Source: Algoriphagus boseongensis (GTDB lineage: Bacteria; Bacteroidota; Bacteroidia; Cytophagales; Cyclobacteriaceae). From it: a DNA stretch of 64,000 nt. The position numbers and the translations under genes were made by a program. Below the pieces are notes generated by a model. That model was not told the origin of the DNA. It was given only the letters and a program-made list of their open reading frames with translations, and ran no database searches. The stretch spans positions 310,001-374,000 of the forward strand of contig NZ_SNYF01000006.1 in the NCBI RefSeq assembly GCF_004362805.1. Reading direction: 5' to 3'. The number at the start of each line of letters is the position of its first letter. Positions within the stretch are counted from its first letter, which is position 1. Below, piece after piece: positions 1 through 8,223 of this stretch.

Positions 1-2
1 TA

Positions 3-353
3 GATGTCCGGGATGCCGCTCAGATCACCCGTCTGTTAGTAGAGAAAGAGGCATGGGGAGAACGATTTATTTTGAATAAAGAAAGTATTTCATTTTTGGA
101 ATTTTTGAATAGAGCTGCAAAGACGTATAACAAAAAGCCACCAAGATTTGCCCTATCCCCGGTTTGGTCTGGAACTTTGGGAAAAGTCTTTGGTTTTATG
201 AGGCTTCTCGGACTTTCGGATAATCCCTTGACTGCCCAAACGGCTCGAATTGCCCAGCAAAAAATCACTTACCAGCCTACCAAGGCAACTGAATTGCTCG
301 GCTTTTCCTATCGCTCTTTGGAGGAGACTTTGATCTGGTGCAATGAACCCTGA
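3..353 (+). CDS. NAD-dependent epimerase/dehydratase (extended SDR), C-terminal part
   Basis: The reading frame is open from the left edge, so only the last 116 residues of this gene are present; the nucleotide-binding Rossmann half lies outside the window. The visible part begins with DVRDAAQITRLL and continues to GERFIL, the C-terminal pattern of extended short-chain dehydrogenases of the dihydroflavonol-4-reductase type. It ends in the usual substrate-side helix (LLGFSYRSLEETL). The substrate cannot be told from this half. A TTG at 72 could be taken as a start, but the coding frame and the family pattern continue upstream of it. Family assignment is fairly secure; specific function is unknown. 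Confidence 0.75.
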   Translation, partial: DVRDAAQITRLLVEKEAWGERFILNKESISFLEFLNRAAKTYNKKPPRFALSPVWSGTLGKVFGFMRLLGLSDNPLTAQTARIAQQKITYQPTKATELLGFSYRSLEETLIWCNEP

Positions 354-512
354 GTAAACTTATTTTTCCTAATCGGCGTTTAGCCTTTTATCACCCAAAA
401 TCCCCTGATTTTCCTATCAAAAAATTTGTAGCCTGAAAAAGGGAAATTTAACTAGTTAGCATTTTGAGATAGCCGTTTTATTGGTATCTTAAGTAAACCA
501 TAACTCATTCGA

Positions 513-1934
513 ATGACCGGAGATCACGATCACGACTGGGAAGAAGACAAAAAGCTGGTTGAGCGATTTGAAAATTCCCTAAAATCCAACTTGGACCTCT
601 ATTTCGAAGAAGAAGAACTGGAAGACATCATCCGGTTTTACTTTGATCAGCAAAAATTCCTCAAAGCCTTAAGAGCCTCAGAATTTGCCTTGGAGAAGTT
701 TCCCTTCTCTGTGGAAATTCGTTTGCTTAAAGCGCAATGTCTGATTTTTAACGATGAATTGGATGAGGGCTTGAATATCCTCGAAAATCTGAACAACCTT
801 TCCCCAAACAATGAGGATATCCTGTTGGCTTTGGCCAATGCTCAGATTCTAGCAGGTAATCCTCAAGAAGGGATTGATTTGCTAGAAAATTTTCTGCCTT
901 TGGCAGATGACAAGGCCGAGGTTTTTTACTCTCTTGGAAATCTATATCGAGCTAAAGGCGATAACAACAAGGCAAGTTTTTATTTCAAGGAAGCTGTCAA
1001 AAACAGAATCAATCACGAGGATGCACTTTTCCAGTTGGCGATGATCACTGAGGAAGAAGGCTCCTTTGATGAAATATTGGAGTTTTATCAGGAATTCATC
1101 GATCAGGATCCCTACTCAGCCGGAGCTTGGTATAACCTTGGAGTGGTTTATAACCGACTGGGAAGATTCAAAGAAGCTATTCAAGCCTATGAATATGCAT
1201 TGTTGATTGACGATTCTTTTGCCTCGGCCCATTTTAATATGGGGAATTCCTTGATGAATACCCATCAATATGAAGCGGCCATAGAAGCATATCAGAATAC
1301 GATCAATTGTGAGGGGGCCAATGCTGAGAACTGTTGCTACATGGGGGCTGCGTATGAGAAGCTGGGACGAATCGATGAGGCTTTCAAATACTTTAAAAAA
1401 TCTGCCAAACTTGACGAGGAATATGATGACGCTTGGTTTGGATTAGGTATGTGTATGCTGAAAAAGGAAAAATACTTTGAAGCGATTCACTATTTCAAAA
1501 AGGCCCTGAATCTCAACAAGGACAATCCAAACTATTGGGTGGGATTGGCAGATGCTGAATTTAACCTTGGAAACCTTCAGGCTAGTTCAGAAGCTTATGA
1601 GGAAGCGATCAATCTGGAGCCTGGAATCATGGAAACTTATGTCAATCTTTCTGTGATTTATTTTGAGCAAAATAGATTCGAAGAGGCAATTGATGTAGTC
1701 CGAGAGGGAATCGAAGAATCTCCCGAGGAGCCTGAATTGTACTATAGATTGGTGGTGTATTTGGTTAAAATGGGCAAATACAAAGAAGCCTTCACATATT
1801 TAGAAAATGCCTTAACTTTGGACTTTGAAAGGCATACCATCTTGTACGAGCTCATGCCAGAGCTAAAAAAGCAGAAGGCTATCTACAAGATTATCGCCCA
1901 ATATCGGGATGAGCAATCCTCAAACGAATCTTAA
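513..1934 (+). CDS. Tetratricopeptide repeat protein
   Basis: A 473-residue protein with no signal peptide or membrane segment, so probably cytoplasmic. The first 35 residues are very acidic (DHDHDWEEDKK, FEEEELED). The rest is an almost uninterrupted TPR array, with repeats such as AWYNLGVVYNRLGRFKEAIQAYEYAL and AWFGLGMCMLKKEKYFEAIHYFKKAL showing the W-LG-Y-A-P spacing. Roughly ten or eleven repeats can be recognised. TPR solenoids hold protein partners; none is identifiable here. The gene stands alone, 159 bases after the SDR and about 100 bases before comA. It is a typical conserved Bacteroidota TPR protein, but its precise role is unknown. Confidence 0.85.
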   Translation: MTGDHDHDWEEDKKLVERFENSLKSNLDLYFEEEELEDIIRFYFDQQKFLKALRASEFALEKFPFSVEIRLLKAQCLIFNDELDEGLNILENLNNLSPNNEDILLALANAQILAGNPQEGIDLLENFLPLADDKAEVFYSLGNLYRAKGDNNKASFYFKEAVKNRINHEDALFQLAMITEEEGSFDEILEFYQEFIDQDPYSAGAWYNLGVVYNRLGRFKEAIQAYEYALLIDDSFASAHFNMGNSLMNTHQYEAAIEAYQNTINCEGANAENCCYMGAAYEKLGRIDEAFKYFKKSAKLDEEYDDAWFGLGMCMLKKEKYFEAIHYFKKALNLNKDNPNYWVGLADAEFNLGNLQASSEAYEEAINLEPGIMETYVNLSVIYFEQNRFEEAIDVVREGIEESPEEPELYYRLVVYLVKMGKYKEAFTYLENALTLDFERHTILYELMPELKKQKAIYKIIAQYRDEQSSNES

Positions 1935-1944
1935 AACCTAGCAT

Positions 1945-2040
1945 ATGAAATCAAGCATGACTAAAAAGTCACACGCCGTGATGATTAGCCTTCATGCGAG
2001 ATTCCATGTGGCCATTAAAAAACCAATCAAAAACACATGA
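1945..2040 (+). other. Possible 31-codon upstream ORF overlapping the comA start
   Basis: An ATG at 1945 opens a 31-codon frame that closes with TGA at 2038-2040, giving an ATGA overlap with the comA start at 2037. The predicted peptide is basic (many K, H and R, few acidic residues) and matches no family I know. An open frame of this length is expected by chance in roughly one case in four, so only the exact junction with comA makes it notable. It could be a translational-coupling leader or an accident. Confidence 0.2.
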
Positions 2041-2807
2041 ATTATGTGCTAAAGAATCTCCCTGTACGGACTGAGAAGCCACGTAATACGGGATTTACTA
2101 TGGCTATGGACAAGGGTCTTAGCCTAAGAGAAACTGAAGACTTTGTAGATAGCTGTGCAGATTACGTGGATATCGTCAAGTTAGGATGGGCGACTTCCTA
2201 TGTGACTAAACATCTGACAGAAAAAATTGCTGTTTATCGAGAAGCTGGCATCCCGGTCTATTTTGGAGGGACACTTTTTGAAGCATTTATCGTAAGAGGT
2301 CAGTTCGATGACTACAGAAAAGTCTTGGATAAATACGGGCTTCAATTTGCCGAAGTATCCGATGGCTCTATTTCATTGAATCACGATAAGAAATGTGAAT
2401 ATATCAGCACTCTTGCTAAGCAAGTGACCGTTCTCTCAGAAGTTGGGTCCAAAGATGCTGCGAAGATTATTCCTCCTTACAAGTGGATCGAGCAAATGCA
2501 AACAGAATTGAATGCAGGAGCCTGGAAGGTGATCGGTGAGGCAAGAGAAGGTGGAAATGTTGGTCTTTTCCGTGATTCCGGGGAAGTTAGACAAGGTTTG
2601 GTGGAAGAAATTCTTACCCAGGTTCCTGAGGAAAAAATCATTTGGGAAGCTCCACAAAAATCCCAGCAGGTTTGGTTTATCAAATTGCTTGGAGCAAATG
2701 TGAATTTGGGAAATATCAGCCCATCAGAAGTGATTCCTCTTGAGACAATTCGTTTGGGACTCAGAGGAGATACGTTTGATCATTTCCTTGGAGAAATAAA
2801 ATTGTAA
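2037..2807 (+). CDS. comA: Phosphosulfolactate synthase (ComA family)
   Basis: A 256-residue protein that looks like a complete ComA-type TIM barrel, the enzyme that adds sulfite to phosphoenolpyruvate to give (R)-phosphosulfolactate. Recognisable blocks are RNTGFTMAMDKGLS near the N terminus, VDIVKLGWATS, GIPVYFGGTLFEAF, FAEVSDGSI, and the phosphate-side IGEAREGGNVGLFR. In methanogens this is the first step to coenzyme M, and in some bacteria it leads to sulfolactate. No ComB, ComC or other coenzyme M gene is in this window. The ATG at 2037 is the only good start. A strong terminator follows the stop, so the gene is probably a single transcription unit or the end of one. Confidence 0.85.
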   Translation: MNYVLKNLPVRTEKPRNTGFTMAMDKGLSLRETEDFVDSCADYVDIVKLGWATSYVTKHLTEKIAVYREAGIPVYFGGTLFEAFIVRGQFDDYRKVLDKYGLQFAEVSDGSISLNHDKKCEYISTLAKQVTVLSEVGSKDAAKIIPPYKWIEQMQTELNAGAWKVIGEAREGGNVGLFRDSGEVRQGLVEEILTQVPEEKIIWEAPQKSQQVWFIKLLGANVNLGNISPSEVIPLETIRLGLRGDTFDHFLGEIKL

Positions 2808-2820
2808 ATAAACCTATTGT

Positions 2821-2859
2821 AAAAGAGGCTGATCGATCTATCGGTCAGCCTTTATTTTT
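2821..2859 (+). terminator. Rho-independent terminator after comA
   Basis: Inverted repeat with arms at 2826-2836 and 2841-2851 (11 pairs including one G-T wobble) and a four-base loop, followed by TTTATTTTTG. It lies 13 bases after the comA stop. Confidence 0.8.
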
Positions 2860-2932
2860 GTCTAGAAAATCAAGCAAAGGGTATTCTATCTGGTTATTAG
2901 ATTTTCTGGCAGATGAAAAAATTTGAATCAAG

Positions 2933-3868
2933 ATGAAATCCATCAAAAAATACGGATTGACTTACCTGAAAGGGATGGCTATGGGAGCGGCTGATATTGT
3001 CCCGGGGGTTTCCGGAGGTTCCATTGCTTTAATTGCCGGGATTTATCAGCATCTCCTAGATAGCATCAATGCTTTTAATCTTGAAAATTTAGGGTACCTC
3101 AGAAAGCTGGAGTTGAAGAAATTCTACAAGGCGGTAAATGGAAGCTTTCTCTTGAGCCTTCTGCTGGGAATCCTTACCAGCATTTTTGCTTTGTCTAAAG
3201 TGATTACTTTTTTGATGGAAGAGCACCCAATTCCCCTCTGGTCCTTTTTCTGTGGATTGATTTTAGTCAGTGCATTCTTGATATTGAAGGATATCAAAAG
3301 ATGGCATTTTGGAGTGATTTTGGCTCTTTTGATAGGAACGCTCATTGCAATTTGGGTAACCAACCTACCTCCTACGACTTCTCCGGACCAGAAGTGGTTT
3401 GTATTTGTTGCCGGAGCAATTGCCATCTGTGCCATGATTTTGCCGGGAATTAGTGGGAGTTTTATCCTGTTGATTTTGGGAAAATATGAGACGATCCTCA
3501 AGGCAGTTTCAGAAAAAGATATCCTGACTTTGGCATTATTTGCCTCTGGATGCGTGGTTGGAATTTTGTCGTTTAGTCGGGTAGTTTCCTTCTTGCTAAA
3601 AAAATATCATTCTGCAACTATTGGCTTGCTTTCAGGATTTATGCTGGGTTCGGTTAATGAACTTTGGCCTTGGAAAATTGTCACCGTTTGGAGAACCTCT
3701 TCAAGTGGCGAGCAAAAACCCTTTATTACTGAAAATTTATTGCCTTCAGATTATTTAGCTCAGGTGGGAAATGAACCTCAATTCCTTGCTGCAATCCTTG
3801 CATTTATTTTCGGGATTGGCATAGTCCTTTTCATCGAATGGCTGGCAACCAAACTTCAGAAATCATGA
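2933..3868 (+). CDS. popT: DUF368 membrane protein, undecaprenyl-phosphate translocase PopT family
   Basis: A 311-residue polytopic inner-membrane protein. It carries the two glycine/proline-rich re-entrant motifs typical of DUF368: MGAADIVPGVSGGSIALIAG near residue 20 and MILPGISGSFILLILG near residue 165, with about eight hydrophobic segments in between and after. DUF368 proteins (PopT) have been reported as flippases that return undecaprenyl phosphate across the membrane for reuse in cell-wall and polysaccharide synthesis. The stop overlaps the aroE start (ATGA, 3865-3868), so the two are translationally coupled. Symbol assigned from family knowledge. Confidence 0.85.
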   Translation: MKSIKKYGLTYLKGMAMGAADIVPGVSGGSIALIAGIYQHLLDSINAFNLENLGYLRKLELKKFYKAVNGSFLLSLLLGILTSIFALSKVITFLMEEHPIPLWSFFCGLILVSAFLILKDIKRWHFGVILALLIGTLIAIWVTNLPPTTSPDQKWFVFVAGAIAICAMILPGISGSFILLILGKYETILKAVSEKDILTLALFASGCVVGILSFSRVVSFLLKKYHSATIGLLSGFMLGSVNELWPWKIVTVWRTSSSGEQKPFITENLLPSDYLAQVGNEPQFLAAILAFIFGIGIVLFIEWLATKLQKS

Positions 3869-4602
3869 GAAAATTCGGGTTAATTGGATTTCCCTTAGGT
3901 CACTCTTTTTCCAAAAAGTATTTCACCGAAAAATTCGAAAGGGAAGGCATTCCCAATTGCCAGTTTGATTTGTATGAAATTCCTGAGATAACTGAGTTTC
4001 CAAAAATTATAGCTGAAAATCCTGAATTAGAGGGTATGGCAGTTACAATTCCTTATAAGGAACAGGTTATTCCATTTTTGGATGAGTTAGATCCTGCCTG
4101 TGAAGTAATTGGTGCAGTGAACTGTATTCGAATTCGGCCGGGACAAAAGAAGGGCTTCAATACAGATTATATTGGCTTTAAGCATTCGCTGCAGGCATGG
4201 TTGGGAGATAGTATTCCTTCGGCTTTGGTCCTCGGGACTGGTGGAGCTTCCAAAGCAGTAAAGCAGGCTCTGAAGGATTTAAAAGTTGATTTTTTGTCTG
4301 TTTCCAGAAAGGAGGACTCAAATCAAATCACCTATACCGACTTGGGAAAAAATCCCGATTTCTTAAAAAACTATCAGCTGATCATTAACACGACTCCTCT
4401 GGGTACTTTTCCCAAAACAGAAGGCATTCCGGCGATTCCTTTAAATCAGTTGACCTCTGAGCATATGGTTTATGACTTGGTCTATAACCCACCGGTCACT
4501 TCTCTGATGCAGGAATGCCTAAATCGTGGCGGAAAAGTTAAGAACGGGCAAGATATGCTGGAGCTCCAAGCTGAAGCTGCCTGGAAAATCTGGAACTCTT
4601 AA
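3865..4602 (+). CDS. aroE: Shikimate dehydrogenase
   Basis: Reduces 3-dehydroshikimate to shikimate with NADPH in aromatic amino acid synthesis. From the ATG at 3865 the protein has 245 residues, near the usual length but short of E. coli AroE. It begins KFGLIGFPLGHSFSKKYF (shikimate-binding Ser pair), followed by AVTIPYKEQ with the catalytic Lys at about residue 65, GFNTDYIGF with the partner Asp, and the nucleotide-binding loop VLGTGGASKAV. An in-frame ATG at 3838 is rejected because it lies inside popT and adds residues the family lacks. The start overlaps the popT stop by four bases. Confidence 0.93.
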   Translation: MRKFGLIGFPLGHSFSKKYFTEKFEREGIPNCQFDLYEIPEITEFPKIIAENPELEGMAVTIPYKEQVIPFLDELDPACEVIGAVNCIRIRPGQKKGFNTDYIGFKHSLQAWLGDSIPSALVLGTGGASKAVKQALKDLKVDFLSVSRKEDSNQITYTDLGKNPDFLKNYQLIINTTPLGTFPKTEGIPAIPLNQLTSEHMVYDLVYNPPVTSLMQECLNRGGKVKNGQDMLELQAEAAWKIWNS

Positions 4603-4638
4603 AATTGTTCCCGATTGATTTTTTAATGATTTTCAGGA

Positions 4639-5220
4639 ATGCAAAATTCTGAAGAAAAAATCCGTTGCCCTTGGTGCCTAGGATTCCCCCAATATGTTCA
4701 ATATCATGATCAGGAATGGGGAGTTCCAGTTTTTGATGATCAAGTGCACTTTGAATTTTTGATTTTGGAAAGTGCACAAGCCGGATTAAGTTGGGCCACT
4801 GTGCTCAAAAAGCGAGATGGTTATCGCAGAGCCTTTGCGGACTTCGATTATAAAATTGTAGCCGAGTTTCCAGAAAGTTATGTTCAGGAGCTTCTTCAAG
4901 ATCCGGGAATTATCCGGAATGTTTTAAAAATTCGGGCTGCTATCAATAATGCCCGGCGATTTATGGAAGTTCAGCAGGAGTTTGGTTCCTTTTCAAACTA
5001 TATCTGGAGCTTTGTTGGAGGAAAGCCCATTCAAAATTCCTTGAAAAAGGGAGACCCCTCACCTGCAACATCCCCAGAATCCGATGCTTTGGCAAAGGAT
5101 CTAAAGAAACGGGGATTTAAATTTTTAGGAAGCACCGTAATGTACGCCCATATGCAAGCCACCGGACTGATCAATGATCATTTGGTGGAATGCTTTCGGT
5201 ACGAAGAGGTGAAGCTTTAA
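4639..5220 (+). CDS. tag: DNA-3-methyladenine glycosylase I
   Basis: Excises 3-methyladenine from alkylated DNA, the first step of base-excision repair. The 193 residues match the family length. The zinc site is intact: Cys10 and His23 in RCPWCLGFPQYVQYHDQEWG, and His181 and Cys185 in NDHLVECF near the end. The recognition core LILESAQAGLSWATVLKKR is present. The gene follows aroE by 36 bases on the same strand and its stop overlaps the nhaD stop on the other strand (5217-5220). Confidence 0.95.
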   Translation: MQNSEEKIRCPWCLGFPQYVQYHDQEWGVPVFDDQVHFEFLILESAQAGLSWATVLKKRDGYRRAFADFDYKIVAEFPESYVQELLQDPGIIRNVLKIRAAINNARRFMEVQQEFGSFSNYIWSFVGGKPIQNSLKKGDPSPATSPESDALAKDLKKRGFKFLGSTVMYAHMQATGLINDHLVECFRYEEVKL

Positions 5221-6740
5221 ACAAAGGCTATAAATATCAACCAGACCAAGAATAAGATCGGGAGTAGTATTGGTAGAGTGAATCGAATGATATATCCGAA
5301 GAAAGATGGCATTTTGATTCCACTTTGCTCAGCAATAGATTTCACCATGAAGTTTGGACCGTTCCCGATATAGGTCATGGCCCCGAAGAATACCGAAGCA
5401 ATTGAAATTGCCAATAGTTGGAAGGTGGTGTCAGAATTATTCATGGTATTGGCAGCGAATTCTCTCACTGCCGCGATATTCCCAATATCTGCTCCTTCAG
5501 AAGCCATGGCCGCAGCTAAGAAGTTTAGATAGGTTGGAGCATTGTCCAAAACTGCAGATAGTGAGCCGGTTCCCCAATAGAGTGTATTTGGCGTGATCAA
5601 AGCTGCTCCTTCTGGTGATTTGGCAAAGTTGCCCACCAATTCCAAGGCGGGCATCATGGTACCAAAAATGCCTATGAAGATAAATGCGACTTCACGGATG
5701 GGCTCAAAGTTGAACTCATTTCCTTTTAAAGCCCGCTGATCTGCAAATTTGTAGGAGAAGAAGGCCACAGAAAGCATGATGATTTCCCTGAGAAAAGAAA
5801 ACTTCTGTCCATCATACTCAATGGCAGGAACTCCTTCAATCACATTCGGGTCAAGGAAAACAGCACAGATTACCACTAAAAGCCATCCAAAATTTTTAGC
5901 TCCTAACAGAGTGAATTTATTGGAATAAGTAATCTCCTCGGCAAATTCATCTTCTTCTTCCTTGCTGAATCTTCTATCCAAGAAATAGAAAACTGTAGCT
6001 AAAAGGATCAAGGCTAATCCCCAAGCTGGCCAGTTGTGTTCTATGGTCCAGAAGAATGGAACTCCTTTTAAAAATCCTAGGAAAAGCGGAGGATCACCTA
6101 TAGGAGTCAACGAACCACCCACATTACTTACCATCAAGATAAAAAACACTATGTGGTAAGGTTTGATGTTTCCTTTGTTTAATCGGATAAATGGCCGAAT
6201 CAAAAGCATGGAGGCCCCTGTAGTTCCAATCAAATTGGAAATAACGGCTCCGATCAAAAGCAAGGCAACGTTTGCATTTGGGGTAGCCTTCTTGTCAATT
6301 TCAATCAAAATACCACCTGAGGCTACATAAAGCGATGCCAAAAGGGCAATGAATTGTATGTATTCCGCCAAAGCATGGACTGGTGCATGGACATTATCCA
6401 ATGCAAACAGGTAGTACAAGACAACCAGAATGGAAAAGCCTACTGCAATTTTTGGGTAGTTGTGATGCCAGAAATGCTCATAAAAGAGCGGACCTGTAGC
6501 AATCATCAACAAAAGGGCAACAAAAGGAATCACAAGCCATCCTGGGGCGGAGTGACCATGCTCTGCGTCCTCAGCATGGATATCCACAGAATTAGCGGAA
6601 TCCATTGCTTGATCAGCGGAATTCTGAGCTAATAAATCTGTAGCTGTCTGGACAGTTTCAGCATATGTCTCGGAGGCTAGGGTCAAGCCAAAAAATATTA
6701 TTCCGAAAAATATGATAAAACTTACAAGAGATTTCTTCAT
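5217..6740 (-). CDS. nhaD: Na+/H+ antiporter, NhaD type
   Basis: A 507-residue integral membrane protein of the ion transporter superfamily with about a dozen helices. Motifs diagnostic for NhaD are visible: SNLIGTTGASMLLIRPF, GGSLTPIGDPPLFLGFLKG, LDNAPTYLNFLAA and YIGNGPNFMVKSIAE. The first 25 residues look like a cleavable signal or first helix, followed by a short acidic, His-containing stretch (HAEDAEHGHSAP) before the first core helix, which may face the periplasm. The protein would export Na+ in exchange for protons, fitting a marine or salt-exposed organism. It is on the same strand as gdh but separated from it by a strong terminator. Confidence 0.9.
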   Translation of the reverse strand: MKKSLVSFIIFFGIIFFGLTLASETYAETVQTATDLLAQNSADQAMDSANSVDIHAEDAEHGHSAPGWLVIPFVALLLMIATGPLFYEHFWHHNYPKIAVGFSILVVLYYLFALDNVHAPVHALAEYIQFIALLASLYVASGGILIEIDKKATPNANVALLLIGAVISNLIGTTGASMLLIRPFIRLNKGNIKPYHIVFFILMVSNVGGSLTPIGDPPLFLGFLKGVPFFWTIEHNWPAWGLALILLATVFYFLDRRFSKEEEDEFAEEITYSNKFTLLGAKNFGWLLVVICAVFLDPNVIEGVPAIEYDGQKFSFLREIIMLSVAFFSYKFADQRALKGNEFNFEPIREVAFIFIGIFGTMMPALELVGNFAKSPEGAALITPNTLYWGTGSLSAVLDNAPTYLNFLAAAMASEGADIGNIAAVREFAANTMNNSDTTFQLLAISIASVFFGAMTYIGNGPNFMVKSIAEQSGIKMPSFFGYIIRFTLPILLPILFLVWLIFIAFV

Positions 6741-6860
6741 CGGGTCAATTGGGTAAGCCGGGTTCTACTTTCCGATAAATTATAGAATTTTTTTAAAGAT
6801 TTATTAACGGGGTAAGCAAGCGCTAAACTACAATTTTTGAAGGAAACTGCCCAAGGGCAA

Positions 6861-6905
6861 AAACAATCCCCTCCTGATTTCACGAAAAGTTAATTCAGGA
6901 GGGGG
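6861..6905 (-). terminator. Terminator of the dehydrogenase gene
   Basis: Perfect 10-pair stem, arms 6868-6877 and 6895-6904, 17-base loop. Read on the minus strand it is followed by ATTGTTTTT. It lies just after the stop of the dehydrogenase gene and separates it from nhaD. Confidence 0.8.
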
Positions 6906-6922
6906 AATAATAGGGTCTGCTT

Positions 6923-8149
6923 TTACACGAGTTGTGCCAAAGCTATTTTAAAGGATGCCTGAGCGATGTTTGTTTTCGATGGGTTTTCTGCAAATGTTTT
7001 TTCAAGAGCCTTTTCGATGGTTTGGGAGACATCACTGAAAATAGCCTGATCGGTCACTTCTGCATCGTCACTCATTAAATAAGCAAAAACTCTTGCCATG
7101 CCACAGTTCGCAATAAAATCCGGAATCACAGAAATTCTCTGATCCGCCCAGACTCCTGTTGGTCCGAAGAAAATCTCAGGATCGGCAAATGGCACATTCG
7201 CACCCGAGGAAATTACCTCCAGTCCTGCTTCTACCATTCTCGAGACTTGTTCTTTTGTGATTAGTCTTGAAGCGGCAGCTGGAATGAAAATTTCACTTTT
7301 GATATCCCAGATTTTTGAATTGATTTCTTCGAATGGAATCAAGTTTTCAGCCACCAGTTTGTTCTTTTCCCGCTTTAAGAAAAGCTCCCTGATTTCATCC
7401 AGATCAAATCCTTCTTCCTTAATCAGACCTCCTTCACGGTCAATAATTCCTACGATTTTCACTCCCTCTACAGCCAGAAAGCAAGCAGCTGCTGCGCCTA
7501 CATTGCCCCAACCTTGGATGATGGCTCGTTTTTCCTTGATCTCTCCTCCCCAGATAGCATAATAATGTCTTACTGCTTCGGCAACACCATATCCAGTGAT
7601 CATGTCGGCTACGGTGTATTTTTTGGTACCGTTTGGAGTAAAGAGTGGATCTTCCAAAACCTTGGAAACACCTTGGCGAAGCTGTCCTATTTTTCGAATC
7701 TTTTGTGGTTCATTGGCGTGAAAGTGTCCATTGACAATTCCTTCCTGTGGGTGCCAAAGTCCATAAGACTCCGTAATTGGGATTACCTCATGGATTTCAT
7801 CCACATTTAAATCCCCACCAGTTCCATAGTAATTCTTAAGCAAAGGCATCACTGCCTTGTACCAGCGTTCCAAAACTCCAGTTTTTCTTGGGTCAGAAGG
7901 ATCAAAATTTATCCCGGATTTGGCTCCACCTATAGCTGGGCCCGAAACGGTAAATTTCACTTCCATTGTTTTGGCCAAGGATTCCACTTCCCGCTGATCC
8001 AAACCCTTTCTCATCCGGGTTCCACCGCCCGCGGCTCCTCCACGAAGCGAATTGATCACTACCCAGCCTTCAGCCTCGGTTTCACTGTCACTCCATTCAA
8101 AGATGATTTCAGGTTTTTTATTCTCAAATCGTTTTAGCAGTTCCTGCAT
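6923..8149 (-). CDS. Glu/Leu/Phe/Val dehydrogenase
   Basis: NAD(P)-dependent oxidative deamination of an amino acid to its 2-oxo acid and ammonia. From the ATG at 8149 the protein has 408 residues. The catalytic Lys is in PAIGGAKSGI (about residue 77) and the catalytic Asp in GTGGDLNVDE (about 113); the Rossmann loop is IIQGWGNVGAAAA. The early GGGTRMRKG block recalls leucine dehydrogenases, while the overall length is closer to glutamate dehydrogenases, so the substrate is uncertain. A TTG start at 8176 is rejected because it lies inside the promoter -7 box (8174-8181). The gene follows anmK by about 75 bases on the same strand but has its own promoter and terminator. Confidence 0.88.
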   Translation of the reverse strand: MQELLKRFENKKPEIIFEWSDSETEAEGWVVINSLRGGAAGGGTRMRKGLDQREVESLAKTMEVKFTVSGPAIGGAKSGINFDPSDPRKTGVLERWYKAVMPLLKNYYGTGGDLNVDEIHEVIPITESYGLWHPQEGIVNGHFHANEPQKIRKIGQLRQGVSKVLEDPLFTPNGTKKYTVADMITGYGVAEAVRHYYAIWGGEIKEKRAIIQGWGNVGAAAACFLAVEGVKIVGIIDREGGLIKEEGFDLDEIRELFLKREKNKLVAENLIPFEEINSKIWDIKSEIFIPAAASRLITKEQVSRMVEAGLEVISSGANVPFADPEIFFGPTGVWADQRISVIPDFIANCGMARVFAYLMSDDAEVTDQAIFSDVSQTIEKALEKTFAENPSKTNIAQASFKIALAQLV

Positions 8150-8173
8150 ATTTCTTGGGTTTATATTCGGCCC

Positions 8174-8181
8174 CAAAAATA
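8174..8181 (-). promoter_or_regulatory. Bacteroidota -7 box of the dehydrogenase gene
   Basis: Minus-strand TATTTTTG fits the consensus TAnnTTTG. It ends 24 bases before the ATG at 8149, giving a leader of about 20 bases and fixing the start codon downstream of it. A TTG lies 15 bases upstream of the box, a little closer than usual. Confidence 0.55.
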
Positions 8182-8223
8182 GAAAAATAACCTTGGCAAG
8201 AATCAGAAGATTTGGAGTAGTGG

